From Methanoregula sp. (GTDB lineage Archaea > Halobacteriota > Methanomicrobia > Methanomicrobiales > Methanospirillaceae): 6,143 nt of DNA. The stretch covers positions 1,044 through 7,186 of the forward strand of contig PNBP01000084.1 in assembly GCA_003136075.1 (NCBI GenBank), in the 5' to 3' direction. Below are positions 5,477-6,143 of the stretch, one piece after another; positions within the stretch are counted from its first letter, which is position 1; each line of letters opens with the position of its first letter. The notes beneath the pieces are model-generated. The model was not told where the DNA came from, made no database searches, and saw only the letters and a list, made by a program, of their open reading frames with translations. Position numbers and translations under genes: made by a program.

Positions 5477-6143
5477 ATGGCTATTGATTCTGGAGCAACA
5501 GCATGGATTCTCGCTTCAACGGCACTTGTCATGATCATGACGCCGGGAGTCGGGTTTTTCTATGGCGGACTGGTTCGTAAGAAAAACTTTATCTCGATGA
5601 TTACCCTGTCATTCGTCGCGTTTGCACTTGTCAGCATCCAGTGGGTGCTGTTCGGGTACTCGCTCGCATTTGGTACGGATGTAGGCGGTTTCATCGGGAA
5701 CCTGAATTACCTGGGCCTCAATGGTGTCGGTATGGACGCGGGCCCGTACAGTGCTGCAATACCAGGACTCCTGTACATGGTATTCCAGCTGGTGTTTGCA
5801 ACCGTTACGATGGCAATTGTTACATCCGGGATTGCTGAACGGGTCAAATTCTCTGCATTCATCATCTTTGCCCTTCTCTGGACGACGATCGTGTACGATC
5901 CGCTCGCCCACTGGGTCTGGGGTGGCGGATGGGCAGCGCAATTTGGTTCGATCGACTTTGCCGGCGGAACGGTCGTACATATTACGTCCGGCGTTTCGGC
6001 GCTGGTTGCGGCCCTGTATCTGGGCAAGCGTGTGGGTTATCCGCAAGTGCCCATGCCTCCGCACAGCGTAGTGCTTAGCCTGATTGGCGCCTGCATGCTG
6101 TGGGTTGGCTGGTTTGGCTTTAATGCCGGCAGCGCGCTGGCCG
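5477..6143 (+). CDS. amt: Ammonium transporter Amt2 (partial, 3' end outside window)
   Basis: This is the N-terminal 222 residues of a second Amt/Mep/Rh ammonium channel, open to the window end; about 400 residues are expected. It is closely similar to Amt1 (shared [52 protein letters not shown]), so the pair looks like a tandem duplication. Its numbering coincides with mature E. coli AmtB: Phe103, Phe107, Trp148, Asp160, His168 (GGTVVHITSG), Phe215 and Ser219 are all present. The first twin histidine is therefore intact, unlike in Amt1. The second histidine and the GlnK-binding tail lie beyond the window. The ATG at 5477 follows AGGTGA by 6 bases. The promoter carries an exact NrpR operator, so this is probably the nitrogen-starvation-induced scavenging transporter. 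A glnK gene downstream would be expected from family context but is not visible. Confidence 0.95.
   Translation, partial: MAIDSGATAWILASTALVMIMTPGVGFFYGGLVRKKNFISMITLSFVAFALVSIQWVLFGYSLAFGTDVGGFIGNLNYLGLNGVGMDAGPYSAAIPGLLYMVFQLVFATVTMAIVTSGIAERVKFSAFIIFALLWTTIVYDPLAHWVWGGGWAAQFGSIDFAGGTVVHITSGVSALVAALYLGKRVGYPQVPMPPHSVVLSLIGACMLWVGWFGFNAGSALA

Noticed and set aside
5609..6064. 151-codon minus-strand open frame
   Set aside because: It is antisense to amt2, whose membrane-channel motifs are unmistakable.

Overview
This window reads as a nitrogen-assimilation cluster from a euryarchaeon. A methanogen of the Methanomicrobiales type (such as Methanoregula or Methanosphaerula) is the best fit. That placement is inferred from four things: archaeal TATA-box promoters, ribosome binding sites matching the GGAGGTGATC complement of 16S rRNA, a glutamate synthase split into separate domain genes with an N-terminal ferredoxin domain, and copies of the NrpR-type operator known from methanogens. 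No tRNA, rRNA, mobile element or CRISPR array is visible.

Layout: positions 1-2140 hold two minus-strand genes of archaeal glutamate synthase. The class II glutamine amidotransferase subunit (2140-1091) overlaps the FMN/ferredoxin subunit (1094 to beyond position 1) by 4 bases as ATGA. A 178-bp divergent promoter region (2141-2318) separates them from glnA (2319-3644, plus strand), a type I-alpha glutamine synthetase. After a T-rich terminator and a 211-bp gap comes a complete ammonium transporter, amt1 (3856-5052, start revised from an in-frame GTG at 3847). A 424-bp gap (5053-5476) carries a terminator, a strong TATA box, an exact GGAA-N6-TTCC operator and a long structured leader. It leads into a second transporter, amt2 (5477 to beyond the window end).

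The genes form one pathway. Amt proteins bring in ammonium, GlnA fixes it onto glutamate as glutamine, and glutamate synthase moves the glutamine amide to 2-oxoglutarate to give glutamate. The regulatory DNA suggests that glnA and amt2 are controlled by NrpR under nitrogen limitation, with TATA boxes sharing the 10-mer TATAAATGTA. amt1 has no such operator.

The main points of interest are these. Amt1 has Glu in place of the first histidine of the pore twin-His pair, while its tandem paralogue keeps His. Both amt genes are preceded by nearly identical small hairpins (14 of 16 bases shared). amt2 has a predicted leader of about 180 nt with three successive hairpins. A strong hairpin lies in the likely glutamate synthase leader. 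The core enzymes are conventional, and I see no wholly new system.
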